Assembly: GCA_003165075.1 (NCBI GenBank)
Contig: PLSM01000160.1
Location: forward strand, 1-62,983
Direction of reading: 5' to 3'
DNA from: Acidobacteriaceae bacterium
GTDB taxonomy: Bacteria > Acidobacteriota > Terriglobia > Terriglobales > Acidobacteriaceae
Length of the DNA: 62,983 nt
This document shows, in pieces, positions 61,321-62,983 of this stretch (position 1 is the stretch's first letter; every line of letters starts with the position of its first letter). The notes beneath the pieces were generated by a model. That model saw nothing but the letters and a program-made list of their open reading frames with translations, did no database searches and was not told where the DNA came from. The translations under genes were made by a program, and so were the position numbers.

Positions 61321-62010
61321 ATGCTTTGGGTCAATCCAGCCGCGACAGCTTTCAATGAGATTCGAACCGCACCGCTGGTGCGCTTTTCAGTGCTCGCGCT
61401 GAGCTCGATCTTCTTCCTGGTTGACCCCTTCGCCGCGATTCCATCGTTTCTGGCTATCACAGAGGGTGCGGAGCTCAAGCGCCGCAAACGTATGGCGCGC
61501 AAAGCGGCTCTCACGTGCTTCATCGTGTTAACCAGCTTTGCGCTGGGCGGACAACTCATTTTCAGGATGTTCGGTATCACTCTGCCAGCGTTTGAAGTGG
61601 CCGGGGGACTGATTCTGCTGCTGATAGGGCTGGATATGCTCGAAGCCAAGCGCTCTCCGACCCAGGAGGCCCTCGGCGACACCGAGGAGGCCGCAGCCAA
61701 GGAGGATGCGGGAATCGTGCCACTGGGCATTCCCATGCTGGCTGGCCCAGGTGCCATTTCCTCGGTGATGGTGCTGGTGGGGCAGGTGCCAGTCCTGTGG
61801 CACTGGGAGATGGGCGCGGTGCTAGCTTCGATTGCGCTTACCAGTTTGGCGAGTTATTGGGTGTTGGCCGGGGCGATGCGGGTACGGCGAGTGCTGGGCG
61901 AAACTGGGATCCGCATCCTGGTGCGCATCATGGGACTGCTTCTGGTAGCCTTGGCCATGCAGTTCTTTGTGAATGGGCTCACCGACCTGGGACTGATTTC
62001 CAGGCAGTGA
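61321..62010 (+). CDS. MarC-family membrane protein
   Basis: 229 residues with about six transmembrane helices. FFLVDPFAAIPSFLAITEGAE and FEVAGGLILLLIGLDML, IPMLAGPGAISSVMVL are the MarC/YchE pattern. Function is not firmly known, despite the multiple-antibiotic-resistance name. Start ATG 61321. A 787-base gap follows before the 16S gene. Confidence 0.9.
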   Translation: MLWVNPAATAFNEIRTAPLVRFSVLALSSIFFLVDPFAAIPSFLAITEGAELKRRKRMARKAALTCFIVLTSFALGGQLIFRMFGITLPAFEVAGGLILLLIGLDMLEAKRSPTQEALGDTEEAAAKEDAGIVPLGIPMLAGPGAISSVMVLVGQVPVLWHWEMGAVLASIALTSLASYWVLAGAMRVRRVLGETGIRILVRIMGLLLVALAMQFFVNGLTDLGLISRQ

Positions 62011-62485
62011 TTTAGTTTCCCACAGAGACAGGGGGCTTTCCACAGGCTGTGAGCTTGTAATCCGTCGGCCCTGTTGCTATTCTCGGGAAGTCGCAATTGG
62101 CCGATGGCAGCAAGATGCATCGCCGGTTGCAATTGAGAGAGGCATATGCTACTCTCAGAGAGTTGCAGATGAGCAGTGGAGCCTCCCGGTGGCCGTGTGG
62201 CCTGCCCCGTCTGAGGGAAGTGGGAAGCTGGTTCGTTGGGTCAGGTGAGGCAAGCGCCCCTGAACCCCTGTAGGGAATCCCACAGAGAACAAGCCATTGC
62301 ATGACCCGGGAGAGATTCTCCCGCGAGCCCTATCGGCTCGAGCATGGATTGCTGGCCGCTCTTTGATATTTTGCGCTGCGCGATGTGTCGAACGGCATCT
62401 TGCCGCTTGGCTGATCGAAAGCTGCAGACGAGGAACAACCGTCCACAATGAGTTGGAGCGGCTTCGGGCAGACCTACGATTGACC

Positions 62486-62514
62486 TTGACAAGGAGATGG
62501 ATTTTCGATAACTT
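62486..62514 (+). promoter_or_regulatory. Sigma-70-like promoter ahead of 16S rRNA
   Basis: TTGACA (62486-62491), a 17-base spacer, and TAACTT (62509-62514) with AT-rich DNA after it. It lies about 285 bases before the 16S start, consistent with an rRNA leader. Another weaker TTGACA is at 62652. Confidence 0.5.
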
Positions 62515-62679
62515 TAAAAAGTTCGCGCAAAAACGCCGATAGATGCGGTCAAACGCAAAATCGGCAGCGCAATAAGTTCGAGGACGCCCGGGTGTAACAG
62601 CTTGGGCCTCGATCCAAACGGCACCGCTCAGGCGGAAGGTCGTAAGGATCTTTGACAATAAGGTTGAACATGCCAGTCG

Positions 62680-62712
62680 TGAGAAACGATCAAGTTTGGC
62701 TTGATCATTCTC
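62680..62712 (+). other. Leader hairpin before 16S rRNA
   Basis: Stem formed from GAGAAACGATCAAG and CTTGATCATTCTC with loop TTTGG. About 85 bases before the 16S start, in the leader. It may be part of rRNA processing or antitermination. This is position-based inference. Confidence 0.45.
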
Positions 62713-62797
62713 ACAAGTAAGGCGCCGCACGTTTTCGAGCGTGTTGGCGCATGCTGAACCTAATCGACCTCCGTCGGCTAGGGGAAGCAATCAGGTT

Positions 62798-62983
<186 letters not shown>

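Larger units (their letters stand above)
62011..62797. other. Leader region of the rRNA operon
   Basis: 787 bases without a convincing coding region. Two TTGACA-type sites are seen (62486-62491 and 62652-62657). A hairpin with arms GATCAAG / CTTGATC lies at about 62688-62706. The rest of the gap shows nothing I can name. Confidence 0.5.

Noticed and set aside
62155..62790. 211-residue minus-strand reading frame upstream of 16S rRNA
   Set aside because: No family pattern, poor start, and it covers the rRNA leader with promoter-like sites on the other strand.

Overview
The window reads as a chromosome segment of an Acidobacteriota (Terriglobia) bacterium. Three things suggest this: the 16S rRNA 5' end at the right edge (its opening string and the AATACCGCATAACACCTACG stretch look like Acidobacteriales), a GC-rich codon bias on both strands, and intergenic repeat families that I associate with Terriglobia from memory and cannot check here. 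There is no prophage, insertion sequence, CRISPR array or tRNA gene. Most of the window is core metabolism and housekeeping, and the odd material is mostly in the gaps.

Left part (1-24.5 kb): the end of recA with a strong terminator, coaD, an aspartate-type aminotransferase, manC and a phosphohexomutase (a GDP-mannose supply pair), two small membrane-protein genes, alaC, a B12-binding radical SAM enzyme, tyrS, egtB (ergothioneine), a TPR lipid-free secreted protein, a DUF5666 protein, fabG, a DUF2071 protein, a double-length ThyX-like protein, three MFS transporters and a methyltransferase.

Middle (24.5-41.7 kb): a lipoprotein amidohydrolase, then a 1.3-kb gene-free interval holding a 49-bp tandem array with a minus-strand terminator at its edge, egtD, a GH27 alpha-galactosidase, a sugar kinase plus sugar-transporter operon headed by a 34-residue membrane peptide, an alcohol dehydrogenase, prfA-prmC, a Tat-exported GH1 glycosidase, a CocE-type hydrolase and a cation-efflux transporter.

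Right part (41.7-63 kb): a fatty-acid beta-oxidation pair (fadN-like and thiolase) separated by a MazF toxin module with an unusual antitoxin, rpsT, a cupin, the phoH-ybeY-corC-era operon, a diguanylate cyclase, moaA, small conserved proteins, a TonB-like protein, trmJ, methionine-salvage genes in which mtnB has lost its middle third to half, a MarC protein, and the start of a 16S rRNA gene.

The main points worth a second look are the 49-bp array next to egtD, two dispersed intergenic element families (one with 9-bp terminal inverted repeats, one of about 215 bp found 3' of genes), the tandem ThyX protein with complementary half-motifs, the MazF partner with a fused N-terminal domain, the internally deleted mtnB, and the 34-aa microprotein.
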